Counted from the first letter of the stretch, positions 53,285 to 63,621 are shown. The stretch is 64,000 nt of DNA from Flavobacterium hibisci (GCF_020026925.1 NZ_JAIQDW010000006.1:62001-126000); one strand, 5' to 3'. Notes: generated by a model not told the origin, from the sequence alone. Made by a program: numbers and translations.

Positions 53285-54517
53285 TTATTTAATTCTTCCA
53301 ACCGATCCCGTTTCAGAAGGAATAAGTTCAAGAATCGATGTAGGGGCAAGCCCTGATTCGATTCTGTGTGAAACATATAAAATAGCTACATTGGTTTCCT
53401 GCCTGATCGTATTGATTAACTGAATCACCAAATCGACATTTTCATCATCCAGGCCTTCAACAGGTTCGTCCAGAATCAATAAAGGCGGATGTTTTAAAAC
53501 CGCACGAACAATCAGTGCTACTCTTTGCTGGCCGATTGAAAGATCTATAAAACGTTTCTTTTTCAGGTGAGTCATTTCAATTGCTTCGAGCCATTGTGTC
53601 ACAATTTGTTTTTGCAAAGTAGTAGGTTCTGTATACAATCCAATAGAATCAAAGAAACCTGATAGAATCATTTGTTCCAGCGTATGGCTTTTTTGGAACA
53701 AATCCATCATAGAAGTCGCATATAATCCGATTTGTTTTTTAATTTCCCAAACGCTTTCGCCGCTTCCTTTTTTTCTTCCAAATAAAAATAAATCCTGACC
53801 ATATCCTTTCGGATTATCACCCGTAATCAAGGATAGGATAGTACTTTTTCCTGAGCCGTTAGGGCCAATTAACTGCCAGAATTCACCTTGTTTAATAGTC
53901 CAAGAAATATTGTTGAGAATTTTTCGGTCTTCATAACTTACCGAAACGTTTTGCATCCTTATCAATTCACTTTCGTGGAATGTGTTCACTTCCAGAGCTT
54001 TTGGAATGGAAGCCTTATTTAAAGTTTTAAAATGCCTTACCTCTTTTGAAATAGGGTATAAAGTAAACGAATTGTCTTTGATCCAAACTTTATTCTGTAC
54101 AAAGTCCATCAAATCAACGGTACGATTTACTAATTGGATGATAGAAACAGTATCGGTAAGTTTTTCGAGAGAAATTGCCAAAGCCAGACGCGAAGCCTGA
54201 TCTAAATGGTCAAAAGGATTATCGAAAATGATAAAATCCGGATTCTGGCTGATACAGTATTTCAAAAACTCTTTTTTGCGTTCGCCAGATGAAAAAGTAC
54301 GCAATTGCCTGTGCGATTCCGGAGAAGCTTCAACAGATTCGTATTGGTATTCCCTTTCGATGAATTTTTCGATCGAAATATCTGAGAATAAAATTCCTTT
54401 TTGGTTATTAAAAACCGCTAATTCTTCTTTTGCTTCGCCGGAAAGCAGGGTGTCTATGAATTTCTTTTTATTAACCTGATTGGTTAAAAGAATGTCCCAA
54501 TGTTGTTTTTGATGCAT
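53285..54517 (-). CDS. ModF-like tandem ABC ATPase with degenerate first domain
   Basis: The 410-residue protein has two ATPase halves. The first (about 1-180) keeps the ABC signature-like SSGERKK and Walker B-like DFIIFDNPFDHLD but has no Walker A. The second (about 185-400) is complete with GPNGSGKST, LSIGQQRV and LLILDEPVEGLD. The layout matches ModF/PhrA-type molybdate-linked ATPases, but no membrane component is nearby. The gene is single, between the split repeat element and an AT-rich gap. Confidence 0.8.
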   Translation of the reverse strand: MHQKQHWDILLTNQVNKKKFIDTLLSGEAKEELAVFNNQKGILFSDISIEKFIEREYQYESVEASPESHRQLRTFSSGERKKEFLKYCISQNPDFIIFDNPFDHLDQASRLALAISLEKLTDTVSIIQLVNRTVDLMDFVQNKVWIKDNSFTLYPISKEVRHFKTLNKASIPKALEVNTFHESELIRMQNVSVSYEDRKILNNISWTIKQGEFWQLIGPNGSGKSTILSLITGDNPKGYGQDLFLFGRKKGSGESVWEIKKQIGLYATSMMDLFQKSHTLEQMILSGFFDSIGLYTEPTTLQKQIVTQWLEAIEMTHLKKKRFIDLSIGQQRVALIVRAVLKHPPLLILDEPVEGLDDENVDLVIQLINTIRQETNVAILYVSHRIESGLAPTSILELIPSETGSVGRIK

Positions 54518-54894
54518 TATTTATTTCTTAAAAAGTATTCCTTTTCTTTAATTATTCAGATTATCGGATTACTTCATTTATTAATTGAATATTACGACAA
54601 GTATATAAATTGCCTGTAAATATTGAACTTAAAACTAAATAAAGAAGTTTTGAGTTTACAAATATACTTTATTGATCATCTGAAAACGGAAACTAATTTC
54701 ATAAAAAAATCATTTTCAATGTAGAATCTTTTCATATGTATGCCAAATTTTACTTTTAATTGCTTTAAATGTAAAATGATATATAAAATTACAACCGGTT
54801 GTTTTTTATTTGTATTTTAGTAAAAAATTGTACTATTTTTTTGAATCAACTAATAATAAAAAACCGAAAAAACTGTAAAAAACTATTAACTATT
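54518..54894. other. AT-rich intergenic region before the second carbohydrate unit
   Basis: This 377-bp gap has no coding frame; open frames into it come only from a non-coding extension of the gene at 54895. It probably carries the promoter of the 54895-57114 unit. Confidence 0.4.
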
Positions 54895-55629
54895 ATGAAC
54901 ATTAAACACAAAACATGCTTGAAAGTAATGTGCTTTGTATTTTTGGCAACATTAGGTTTACAAGGATTTACTGTCTCATCAGGAGGCAAAATTGATCCTA
55001 ATGCTAAAAACGATACAGTAAGAAGCATCGAGTCTTACTTTAGTCCTGCAACAAAATCAAAAAAAACACCAGATTCTGAAGGATTTATTCAACGGTGGTT
55101 ACTATTAGAACCAATTAATAAACCCAATCGCAGTAATACTGTCTTTACCGATAGTTACCTCAGGACCGCATTTTCTACTGAGTATTTTCCAAATCAGTTT
55201 ACAGTTCTTCCTAAGAGTGGAGATAAGGTAAAAGTTGCGGATCAGGAGCTAAGATGGCATGCACTGGACAGTAAAAAATTCAATGTAAAATTATTTCGTT
55301 TCGCTTATGGATTAAAAAAAGAAATATACGGCGTTTTATTTTGGTCCGTAACAATAGTGAATAGCCCAAAGGAAATGAAAAATGTAAGAATGGCAGTAGG
55401 ATCTAATTCAGCTTCAATGTGGTGGGTAAATGAAAAAGAAGCTGTACTGCTTTCAGGAGACAGACGTATGGTAATGGATGATTGTGTTTCGCCACGTTTA
55501 ACACTCAACAAAGGGAAAAATATAATTCGGGGAGCAGTAATCAACGGGCCTGGTATGAGCGATTTTTGTGTTCGTTTCCTGGATGAAAAAGGGCAGCCAG
55601 TTAAGGATTTAACGATTACTCTCGAATAA
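54895..55629 (+). CDS. Secreted protein of unknown family upstream of a GH43 gene
   Basis: ATG 54895 (MNIKHKTCLKVMCFVFLATL) is chosen since it opens a signal peptide; the open frame upstream to 54799 is AT-rich and not protein-like. The 244-residue product has a WLLLEPI segment, a paired Trp motif (SMWWVNEKEA) and a beta-rich pattern that suggests a galactose-binding-like or PA14-like module. It lies 33 bp upstream of the GH43 gene and probably helps its enzyme bind a polysaccharide. The function is unknown. Confidence 0.6.
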   Translation: MNIKHKTCLKVMCFVFLATLGLQGFTVSSGGKIDPNAKNDTVRSIESYFSPATKSKKTPDSEGFIQRWLLLEPINKPNRSNTVFTDSYLRTAFSTEYFPNQFTVLPKSGDKVKVADQELRWHALDSKKFNVKLFRFAYGLKKEIYGVLFWSVTIVNSPKEMKNVRMAVGSNSASMWWVNEKEAVLLSGDRRMVMDDCVSPRLTLNKGKNIIRGAVINGPGMSDFCVRFLDEKGQPVKDLTITLE

Positions 55630-55662
55630 ATTAATCTCATTTGTATAAATTTTGAAATTATT

Positions 55663-57114
55663 ATGAAAATAAGAAATAAAGTAATGGGTACAACTGCCCT
55701 TTTATCGATATGGCTGACTGGAACACTGAATGCACAGATAGGAAAACCATTTATACATGATCCTTCTACCATTATGGAATGTGAAGGAAAGTATTACACA
55801 TTTGGCACTCGTGGAGGCGGATTAATATCTGAAGATGGCTGGACATGGAACGAAGGAGGTGTAAGGCCAGGAGGAGGAGCTGCCCCTGATGTCGTTAAAA
55901 TTGGTGACCGCTATCTTATTGCCTACGGCTCAACCGGAGGTGGGCTTGGAGGCGGTCATGACGGACAAATAAATACGATGTGGAACAAGACTCTTGATCC
56001 AAATTCTCCAAACTTTAAATATTCAGAACCTATAGTGGTTGCTTCTTCCAGCAATATGGAAGATAATGATGCAATTGATCCGGGACTTCTTTTAGATCCT
56101 ACGGATGGCAGATTATGGTGCTCTTACGGAACCTATTTTGGTTTTATCCGTCTTGTCGAGCTTGATCCTAAAACCGGAGCACGTGTAAAAGGCAACAAAG
56201 CGATAGATATTGCAATTGATTGTGAAGCAACTGATTTGATATACCGTGATGGATGGTATTATCTTCTTGGAACACACGGAACTTGCTGTGATGGTGCCAA
56301 CTCGACTTATAATATTGTAGTGGGACGTTCTAAAAAAGTTACAGGTCCATACCTTGATAACATGGGCAGGGATATGTTAAAAGGAGGTGGTAAAATGGTA
56401 ATTGCAGCAGGTGGAAGAGTTAACGGGCCAGGACACTTTGGACTTGTTGATCTTGGTGACGGAGTTCAAAAAATGTCTTGCCATTATGAAGCAGATCTGG
56501 ATCAAAATGGACGCAGCGTATTGGGGATCCGTCCTTTATTATGGAAAAATGGATGGCCAGTAGCAGGAGATAATTTCAAAGAAGGGACTTATGAAATTGA
56601 ATCGGAAAGAAGAGGATATGCTTTAGAATTAGCTGTAGATTTCGTTCGCATGCCAGGCAGGATGCGTCCTTGGGAGCATGACCCTAATGAGCCGGTAAAA
56701 GCTGTTCCTTCCCAGCAATTATCAGATGTAATGGATACCTGGCCGAAAGGAAATACCAATATTCGTATAGGAGATTATATGTTTCGTCCTCATCAAAAAT
56801 GGACTATTACAGCAGCTCCAAATGCAGGAGGATATCTTGGAGCACCGTATTATAAAATAGTAATAGCAGGAACAGAACGTGCATTAGCAGCCACACAAGA
56901 GGGTGAATTAATAAGCGTTCCTAAATTTACAGGCGCGTCAGAACAATTATGGCGTATTGATCAATTAATTGACGGAACCTACAGGATAATGCCAAAAGTG
57001 GTTCCGAATTCTAATGAAAAATTAGCATTAGTTTCTTCTGGAGACAGTACACCAACACTTGCAAAATTTGATATGAATAGTGATAATTCTAAATGGAATT
57101 TTAGAGCACACTAA
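55663..57114 (+). CDS. Secreted GH43 arabinanase-like enzyme with ricin-like C-terminal domain
   Basis: The 483-residue protein has a signal peptide (1-25, TLNAQ), a GH43 propeller (about 27-335) with Asp33 in FIHDPST (base), Asp139 in AIDPGLL and Glu188 in DCEATDL (acid), as in endo-arabinanases, and a C-terminal beta-trefoil-like region (about 345-483, with QKWTITAAP and SEQLWRID). It probably cleaves arabinan or a related arabinose polymer. It follows the 244-residue secreted protein by 33 bp and ends before a bidirectional terminator. Confidence 0.85.
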   Translation: MKIRNKVMGTTALLSIWLTGTLNAQIGKPFIHDPSTIMECEGKYYTFGTRGGGLISEDGWTWNEGGVRPGGGAAPDVVKIGDRYLIAYGSTGGGLGGGHDGQINTMWNKTLDPNSPNFKYSEPIVVASSSNMEDNDAIDPGLLLDPTDGRLWCSYGTYFGFIRLVELDPKTGARVKGNKAIDIAIDCEATDLIYRDGWYYLLGTHGTCCDGANSTYNIVVGRSKKVTGPYLDNMGRDMLKGGGKMVIAAGGRVNGPGHFGLVDLGDGVQKMSCHYEADLDQNGRSVLGIRPLLWKNGWPVAGDNFKEGTYEIESERRGYALELAVDFVRMPGRMRPWEHDPNEPVKAVPSQQLSDVMDTWPKGNTNIRIGDYMFRPHQKWTITAAPNAGGYLGAPYYKIVIAGTERALAATQEGELISVPKFTGASEQLWRIDQLIDGTYRIMPKVVPNSNEKLALVSSGDSTPTLAKFDMNSDNSKWNFRAH

Positions 57115-57130
57115 ATATTTGTTCAATACA

Positions 57131-57175
57131 AAATGAAAGGCGTACTTAAAAATAGGTACGCCTTTCATTTTTTTG
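57131..57175. terminator. Bidirectional terminator after the GH43 gene
   Basis: AAATGAAAGGCGTAC (57131-57145) pairs perfectly with GTACGCCTTTCATTT (57156-57170), with a T-run after it. Confidence 0.9.
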
Positions 57176-57194
57176 CTGATTAAGTAATTTAATT

Positions 57195-58043
57195 TTACTT
57201 TGTTACCATAGGTTTATTACTTCTAGACCATTCACTCCATGATCCTACGTAAAGGTGCGGAATTGGAATTCCGGCATAATCCATCGCTAATAGAGTGTGA
57301 CAGGCCGTAACACCGGAACCGCAATGAACGATTACATTCTCCGGTTTCACTAAACCTAAAATTTCAGTATATTTTTTTGCCAGTTTTTCAGCAGAAAGAT
57401 AAAAGCCGTTTTCGTCTAAGTTTTCGCTGAAAGGAACATTGATAGCACCAGGAATGTGACCAGCAATCAAATCTAGCGGTTCTGTAAGCCCCTCAAAACG
57501 ATTTTTGTCCCTTACGTCAATGACAATATTTTCAGGGTTGTTACGGGCTTTATCTACTTCGTTAATATTGCTTAAAGCAAGTTGCCAGTCTGAAACCGGA
57601 TATTTTTCAGCTGCATCAAAACTTTCTATTCCGGTGCTTAATGGAAAACCTTTATGGATTGCCACCTGATAACCTCCGTTTAAAACCTGTATTTTTTGGT
57701 GACCAACAGCTTTTAGCATCCACCAAAATCTTGACGCTGCGTTAGAACCGTTTTTATCGTCATAAACAATAACGTGACTTTGCGGTATAATACCAAGTTT
57801 AGACAGGACTTCTGAAAATTTTTCCAACGAAGGCAATGGATGTCTTCCGCCATTTGCAGGATTGCAGTCCACAGAAGCCAAATCACGGTTTAGATCTGCA
57901 TAACGTGCACCTTTTAAATGTTCTTTTTTATAATTTTCCTCCATATTAAGTCCGGCTCTTGCATCAACCAATATAATTTCGGATGAATTTTCTAGCTGAA
58001 GTAATGCTTCGGGTTCGATTATAGGAGACCAATTTTGTGACAT
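57195..58043 (-). CDS. sseA: 3-mercaptopyruvate/thiosulfate sulfurtransferase
   Basis: The 282-residue protein has two rhodanese domains; the second carries the active-site loop HCGSGVTACH with Cys241, the CGSGVTA type of mercaptopyruvate sulfurtransferases. It moves sulfur to thiol acceptors or cyanide in the cytosol. It lies 19 bp after a DUF1398 gene on the same strand. Confidence 0.9.
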   Translation of the reverse strand: MSQNWSPIIEPEALLQLENSSEIILVDARAGLNMEENYKKEHLKGARYADLNRDLASVDCNPANGGRHPLPSLEKFSEVLSKLGIIPQSHVIVYDDKNGSNAASRFWWMLKAVGHQKIQVLNGGYQVAIHKGFPLSTGIESFDAAEKYPVSDWQLALSNINEVDKARNNPENIVIDVRDKNRFEGLTEPLDLIAGHIPGAINVPFSENLDENGFYLSAEKLAKKYTEILGLVKPENVIVHCGSGVTACHTLLAMDYAGIPIPHLYVGSWSEWSRSNKPMVTK

Positions 58044-58062
58044 CTGAATTTGTTATAGATAA

Positions 58063-58452
58063 TTAATCAGGTATTTTTTCGATCAGGATTTCATCACCGG
58101 ATTTATCAAAATAGGTACAGGTCATTTCCATAATATCAACACGCCATTTTGCGATTCCGCATTGTCCTGAGTGATTGCAAAAAGTAATATAATCTGTCTG
58201 TCCATCCTGATGCGCTACCAGAAATTCTATAAAACGTTCTTTATTCGCTGTATTTTCAACTTTTATTTCAGCATATTTTTCTTCTGAGATGACAGAATAA
58301 TTATTTACACCATAATATTCAACATGGCCATCATTAACAAACGTATCATACCCTTTTACGCCTAAAATAATTAAATCCTGTATATAATTTGGAAAATCGG
58401 CACCGCTTTTTACTTTGGCATGTGCCTCTTTTATTTGTTCGATTGTAAACAT
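58063..58452 (-). CDS. DUF1398 family protein
   Basis: The 129-residue cytosolic protein matches the DUF1398 (YbcV-like) pattern: MFTIEQIKEAHAKVKSGADF at the start, the VKGYDTFVNDGHVEYYG segment and a C-terminal WRVDIMEMTCTYFD. Function is unknown. It lies 19 bp downstream of the hydrolase gene and 19 bp upstream of sseA, likely one transcript. Confidence 0.85.
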   Translation of the reverse strand: MFTIEQIKEAHAKVKSGADFPNYIQDLIILGVKGYDTFVNDGHVEYYGVNNYSVISEEKYAEIKVENTANKERFIEFLVAHQDGQTDYITFCNHSGQCGIAKWRVDIMEMTCTYFDKSGDEILIEKIPD

Positions 58453-58471
58453 AAAATTTGATTTAAGGTTG

Positions 58472-59464
58472 TTATTGTTTCAAAAATACGATTAATGGTT
58501 TTATAAACTGATCAAAAGATTCAATATGTGGTAAATGTCCGGTATTGGCGATTTCTACAAGTTCCGAATTCGGAATTGCTTTTTGTGTTTTTTTACCCAA
58601 TTCGACATAGTTGCCCATTTTTTTTCTCACTTCTTCCGAAACAAGCGGTTTACCTAAAGCAGTTTTATCCCTTGTTCCGATAATTAATAAAGTTGCGCTT
58701 TTGATGTTTTTAAATTCGTATAAAACCGGCTGTGTAAAAATCATATCGTACATAAGAGCAGAATTCCAGGCAACAATTTTGTAATTAGGATCAGAAGTCC
58801 AGCCAGCGCCTAATTCGGCCCACTTTTGGAAATCAGCATTCCATTTCCCATCATAATAATTCATCATTTGGTATTTTTTGATGGCTTCATAGTTTTGTTT
58901 TAATTCACTTTCGTACCACCAATCCACAGGTTTGTACGGTACGACTAATTTCCAGTCTTCTAAGCCAATCGGATTTTCCAAAACTAATTTCTCAACAGTT
59001 TCCGGATACATCAGTGTAAATCTTGTAGCTAACATTCCGCCCATAGAATGCCCTAAAACAGCTGTTTTTTTGATTCCCAAATGGTCTAAAATTTTTTTGG
59101 TGTTCTCGGCAAACTGCTGAAATGTATATTGGAAATTATCCGGTTTTGATGATTTTCCAAAACCAATCTGATCCGGCACAATAACCCTGAAGCCTTCTTT
59201 TACTAATGCTTTGATGGTAGTTTCCCAATAAGCTCCATTGAAATTTTTTCCGTGAAATAAGACAATGTTTCTATTATTGTAATTATTGGGTTTGATATCC
59301 ATGTAAGCCATCTTTAAAAGCTGTCGCTGATTGCTTACTTCTAAAAAACGGACCGGAAATGGATATTCATAATTCGTTAAATTAATATCCAATCCTTTTA
59401 TTTTTTCCTGCTGCGAAAAGCAAAAAAAAGGAAGTATGAGCAATATAATTTTTAGTTTTTTCAT
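58472..59464 (-). CDS. Secreted alpha/beta hydrolase
   Basis: The 330-residue protein has a signal peptide (1-18, PFFCFSQQ), then the oxyanion region FHGKNFNGAYW, the nucleophile elbow GHSMGGMLATR with Ser near residue 140 and the IGTRDKT acid segment, with a His near the C-terminus (NTGHLPHIE). It is probably an esterase or epoxide-hydrolase-type enzyme. It opens a minus-strand unit with DUF1398 and sseA. Confidence 0.88.
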   Translation of the reverse strand: MKKLKIILLILPFFCFSQQEKIKGLDINLTNYEYPFPVRFLEVSNQRQLLKMAYMDIKPNNYNNRNIVLFHGKNFNGAYWETTIKALVKEGFRVIVPDQIGFGKSSKPDNFQYTFQQFAENTKKILDHLGIKKTAVLGHSMGGMLATRFTLMYPETVEKLVLENPIGLEDWKLVVPYKPVDWWYESELKQNYEAIKKYQMMNYYDGKWNADFQKWAELGAGWTSDPNYKIVAWNSALMYDMIFTQPVLYEFKNIKSATLLIIGTRDKTALGKPLVSEEVRKKMGNYVELGKKTQKAIPNSELVEIANTGHLPHIESFDQFIKPLIVFLKQ

Positions 59465-59692
59465 TTCAGCATGTTTTAACGGCGGTATTTATAAAATTAA
59501 AGCTTAGTATTTTAAAAGCAAAACGTAAAATCTTAAAGTTATCAGAAAATTAATTCTGTAAGAAAGATTTTTCTTTTTAAAAGCAAATGTGATAAGTAGT
59601 GAGCAGTTAAGCAGCATACAGGATGCAACAGGACAGACTCTCAACGGCTTCTAACTATATTAGGTATAACTATTTAACCAATTTAACCAATT

Positions 59693-62600
59693 ATGAAAAA
59701 AATTACCTTAACGTTTAAGCATACGCTTAAAGTTTTTATGACTTGCGGATTAATTACTACAGCTATTAATTTAAATGCCCAGACACTGGCATTTCCGGAA
59801 GCTACAGGTTTTGGAAGATTTACCACAGGGGCAAGGGGAGCTGCAAATCCTCAAATTTATTTAGTAACCAATTTAAATGACAGCGGACCTGGGTCTTTTC
59901 GTGATGCAGTTAGTCAGGAAGGAAGGTTTGTTATTTTTAAAGTAGGGGGGATTATAAATGTAGCTTCTCCAATTGCTATTGCAAAAAACACCACTATTGC
60001 AGGCCAAACAGCAACAGGAGAGGGAATTGTGCTGTTAGGAGCAAAGGTTTCATTTACAGGAGCTAGCAATACGATTGCCCGTTATGTTCGTATTCGTTTT
60101 GGGGCAACCACTCAAAATCAGGATGCATCCGGGATATCAAATGGTGCCAATATAATTTTAGACCACATGAGTTTTACTTGGGGTACAGACGAAGTCTTTT
60201 CGGTGAATTGGGACGATAAAGGTACAAGTCCTGATAATATTACAATCCAGAATTCAATTATTGGTCAGGGAATGCACCGTCACAACCACTCAGCCGGAGG
60301 GCTAATGCAGCCATCTGAAGGGGGTAAAATCAGTCTCATTGGAAATTTGTATATCTGTAACAAAACCCGTAACAATAAAATAAAAAGAATTAATGAATTC
60401 GTAAATAACGTAGTTTACAACTGGGGTAATTATGGAAATACTTATGGACATTCCGAATCCGGAGAGGCTTACATTATGGGAGGAGATTCGGGAGGTAGAT
60501 CAGATGTAAATATCATTAATAACTATTTTATTGGGGGACCGAATACGGGTACTTCAGTAACGACGCCCTTTAATAGAGGAAATGCGAATTTTAATTTATA
60601 CGGTTCTGGAAATTATTTTGATAATAATAAAGATGGTGTACTAAACGGAACATTAGTTCCATACGACTTAACAGGCTATCCTACGGGAGATATATCCACT
60701 CTTTTATCAACGCCTTATGATTATCCCATGAAAAATACCACGTTGTCTGCTGAGGATGCTTACAATAAAATTGTGTCTGGTGTTGGAGCTTCGTATCCAA
60801 GACGTGATCAGGTCGATAATTTAATGATTTCAGATTTGATGTCTAAAGGAACAACTGCTACGTATGTGTATGTGCAAACTGATCTGACCAGTAAATTTGG
60901 TTTTATTAACGGAGGTGCAGGTCATGTTTATGGTGCTCCGGCTGCTTTGGATACAGATAATGACGGTATGCCGGATGCCTGGGAAGATGCTAACGGGTTA
61001 GATAAAAATACGGCTGATGCTTTGGCAGTGAGCACTACAAACGCTCCTTATCTGAATATCGAGGTGTATATTAACGGATTGACCAGCACAACGCCTTCAG
61101 ATTTTATTATTCCGCCATCCAATGTGAATTTTACGAATGTGGTTTCTACTGAAGTTCCGCCATCGAGTTCTTTAAAAATCAACTGGATTGACGGTGCAAC
61201 AAACGAAGACAATTATATCGTAGAGCGTTCAGATAACGGTACCGATTTTAATGTAATCGCAACTCTTGGAGCAAATGTTACAAGTTATAATGAGTCGGGT
61301 TTACTTCCAAATACGCAATATTATTATCGTGTTAAAGCAAAAAACAGCGCAGAATCATCAGTATATGAAACAGCTTCGGTAACTACACCGCCAATTCCGT
61401 CAGCTCCAGTTAAAGCATCTGCACCTAATCCGGCTACAGGACTTACTAACATTCAGCTGACAAGCGGGAATTTATTATTAAAATGGAGTGGAAGCACAAA
61501 TACAACAACTTATACTGTTTATTTTGGTACAGATCCTTTAAATTTAGCTAAACTTGGTGATGTAGCTTATATTGCAACTCCATCTTATCAACTTACAGGA
61601 TTAAGTCCGGCAGTAACTTATTATTGGAGAATTGATGCTTCTAATGCTAAAGGAACAATAACCGGCGATGTATGGAATTTCCGTGCGCTGACACCAGAAC
61701 TTGTTGGTCATTGGCCGTTTAAAGAAACAGCCGGAGATGGTCAGCAAATAGCAGATATAACAAGTTATGCAAACGATGGCCAGTTAGATGCGGATTTCGA
61801 TAATACTACTGTTCGTGTAGCAGGAAAAGAGAATAAAGCGATAGATTTTGCAACATTATTGCCAAATAAGCTTATGGTAAGCATTCCAAATCAGGATCAT
61901 ATATTTTTTGATAAAAATTCTTTTACTATATCATTCTGGATGAAGGCAGATGCTAGTTTAATACCGGCAGGCACAACGCTAAGTTCTTATATTTTGTGTA
62001 AAGGCTCGATGACAAAAAATGCCGTCACAGGTGCTACAGGAAAAAGATTTAATTTAGAAGTTAAAAGCAACCAGTTACGATTTGCTATAGATGATGATAA
62101 GAATAAAACAGAAATTAATACAGGAACGAATTCAGCACCTAACTATTTTAATGGAAGCTGGGTCAATGTGATTATTATGAGAGATGTTGCCGCATCTAAA
62201 TTAAGAATATATACGAATGGTGTTTTTACTAATGAGAAAACTGATGCAACAGGAACAGCTGTAGGGATTGGAGAAGAAACAGATTTAGTAATTGGGAATA
62301 TCGGGGCACTTGAGCTGTTTGCTAATACTACTCCGGCACCTTACAAAGGTTTATTTGATGAACTTAAAATATTTAATTATGCACTAACTGCAACACAGAT
62401 AACGCAGTTGTATAATCAAACGTTATTGAGCAATGATAAGTTTACACAAAATAAAGTTAGTGGTATTGTATATCCAAATCCTGCAACAGAACAGATTTTT
62501 ATCAGTATTCCAAATTATAAACAATCATATGTTACAGCAACTTTAAACGATGTAACAGGAAAAATTATTCTTAAGGAAAAAATTTCATCTGATGGGAATG

Positions 62601-62704
62601 GCGTTTTTAAGTTAAACATTGCAAATAAAAAAGTATCAGGACTTTATATTTTAAATGTTTCAGGAGAAAATTTAAACAGTAATTACAAAATTATGGCAGA
62701 ATAA
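59693..62704 (+). CDS. Secreted PL1-type pectate lyase with FN3, LamG-like and T9SS modules
   Basis: The 1003-residue protein has a signal peptide (to about residue 29, NLNAQ), a right-handed beta-helix (about 30-440) that starts GFGRFTTGARGAANP and has the conserved VTNLNDSGPGSFRDAV segment, two FN3 domains (about 473-565 and 570-665), a LamG/concanavalin-like domain (about 667-907) and a T9SS type A sorting tail (about 920-1003, GIVYPNPATEQIFI). It is predicted to be secreted and to cleave polygalacturonate by beta-elimination. The family is judged by resemblance only; PL9 is a less likely alternative. Confidence 0.88.
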   Translation: MKKITLTFKHTLKVFMTCGLITTAINLNAQTLAFPEATGFGRFTTGARGAANPQIYLVTNLNDSGPGSFRDAVSQEGRFVIFKVGGIINVASPIAIAKNTTIAGQTATGEGIVLLGAKVSFTGASNTIARYVRIRFGATTQNQDASGISNGANIILDHMSFTWGTDEVFSVNWDDKGTSPDNITIQNSIIGQGMHRHNHSAGGLMQPSEGGKISLIGNLYICNKTRNNKIKRINEFVNNVVYNWGNYGNTYGHSESGEAYIMGGDSGGRSDVNIINNYFIGGPNTGTSVTTPFNRGNANFNLYGSGNYFDNNKDGVLNGTLVPYDLTGYPTGDISTLLSTPYDYPMKNTTLSAEDAYNKIVSGVGASYPRRDQVDNLMISDLMSKGTTATYVYVQTDLTSKFGFINGGAGHVYGAPAALDTDNDGMPDAWEDANGLDKNTADALAVSTTNAPYLNIEVYINGLTSTTPSDFIIPPSNVNFTNVVSTEVPPSSSLKINWIDGATNEDNYIVERSDNGTDFNVIATLGANVTSYNESGLLPNTQYYYRVKAKNSAESSVYETASVTTPPIPSAPVKASAPNPATGLTNIQLTSGNLLLKWSGSTNTTTYTVYFGTDPLNLAKLGDVAYIATPSYQLTGLSPAVTYYWRIDASNAKGTITGDVWNFRALTPELVGHWPFKETAGDGQQIADITSYANDGQLDADFDNTTVRVAGKENKAIDFATLLPNKLMVSIPNQDHIFFDKNSFTISFWMKADASLIPAGTTLSSYILCKGSMTKNAVTGATGKRFNLEVKSNQLRFAIDDDKNKTEINTGTNSAPNYFNGSWVNVIIMRDVAASKLRIYTNGVFTNEKTDATGTAVGIGEETDLVIGNIGALELFANTTPAPYKGLFDELKIFNYALTATQITQLYNQTLLSNDKFTQNKVSGIVYPNPATEQIFISIPNYKQSYVTATLNDVTGKIILKEKISSDGNGVFKLNIANKKVSGLYILNVSGENLNSNYKIMAE

Positions 62705-62725
62705 GAGCAGAATATTTGTCATAAA

Positions 62726-62760
62726 AAAAACCGTTACATTCATTTTGTAACGGTTTTTGT
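62726..62760. terminator. Bidirectional terminator after the lyase gene
   Basis: AAAAACCGTTACA (62726-62738) pairs perfectly with TGTAACGGTTTTT (62746-62758). It separates the lyase gene from the convergent thioesterase gene. Confidence 0.88.
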
Positions 62761-62784
62761 AATTTATAATGAATTGGATTTTTT

Positions 62785-63222
62785 TTAAAGTCCTACAAAA
62801 TCATCACTTTTTGGAAAAATGCTCAATGCTTCGACAGCAATCTCTGGCGTTGGAGAAGCCAGTTTTCTAAGTTTTGTATCCATCCAGGCACCATCAACTG
62901 TAATAGTGGCACAAAGAGTATCATCTTCTCTGCGGAATTCGTGAATGATAGACCAGCGTGAAGCATCGGCCTTCATTTTGGATGTTTTGGTATGAATGAA
63001 TATTTTATCCGAAAGTTTTAATTCTTTTCTGAAAACACATTCTTCCCTAAATAAAACAGGTCCAAAACTTTGTTCCTGCATTACTCTTAATGTTAAACCT
63101 AATTCGTTTAGGATTTCAATACGATGCTGTGCACCAAAATCGTAATAAGCACTGTGACGTACATGAAAATTAGGATCGAGATCTGACCAGCGAAAAGATA
63201 TTTCTTTTATAAATGATGCCAT
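62785..63222 (-). CDS. Acyl-CoA thioesterase (4HBT hotdog)
   Basis: The 145-residue single hotdog-domain protein has SDLDPNFHVRHSAYYDFGAQHR, the 4HBT type helix. It would hydrolyse acyl-CoA in the cytosol; the YbgC-like group is the nearest. Confidence 0.85.
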   Translation of the reverse strand: MASFIKEISFRWSDLDPNFHVRHSAYYDFGAQHRIEILNELGLTLRVMQEQSFGPVLFREECVFRKELKLSDKIFIHTKTSKMKADASRWSIIHEFRREDDTLCATITVDGAWMDTKLRKLASPTPEIAVEALSIFPKSDDFVGL

Positions 63223-63304
63223 TTTTTGTATTTTGTATATAAATTTAGGATACGAAATTACTAATATAATGAAACGGTTTTGTTGAAAGTTTATTACTTT
63301 GTAC

Positions 63305-63604
63305 TTAAGAATTGTTATTTGTTGAGATTTCTATAATCGCTGATAAACTTCTGTCGGGATTAACTCTGTGAAACTTTTTGATAGCTTCCTGTGGGATGAT
63401 TATTTTTCGTTTAATTTTTCTTTCGATTTCGGGTAATAGTTTATCATTTAAAAGGGTATTCATGCTTTTTTCAATATTTGGAAAATTTGGAGGACTGAGT
63501 ATATTTTTCTTTTTAATATTGGCAAAATTCCCAGCATTAAAATTTGAAATTACTTCATTGGTATTTAAATTTATAAAAGTATTATTTAAAAAAATATTTG
63601 TCAT
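63305..63604 (-). CDS. Unrecognised ORF
   Basis: The 99-residue frame starts MTNIFLNNTFINLNTNEV, is Lys/Asn/Ile-rich and has no recognised family. It begins 18 bp after the stop of the broken ORF at its 5' side and is in another frame; it could be a separate gene or the end of the same disrupted gene. Low confidence. Confidence 0.4.
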   Translation of the reverse strand: MTNIFLNNTFINLNTNEVISNFNAGNFANIKKKNILSPPNFPNIEKSMNTLLNDKLLPEIERKIKRKIIIPQEAIKKFHRVNPDRSLSAIIEISTNNNS

Positions 63605-63621
63605 TTTATCTCCAGTAATAA

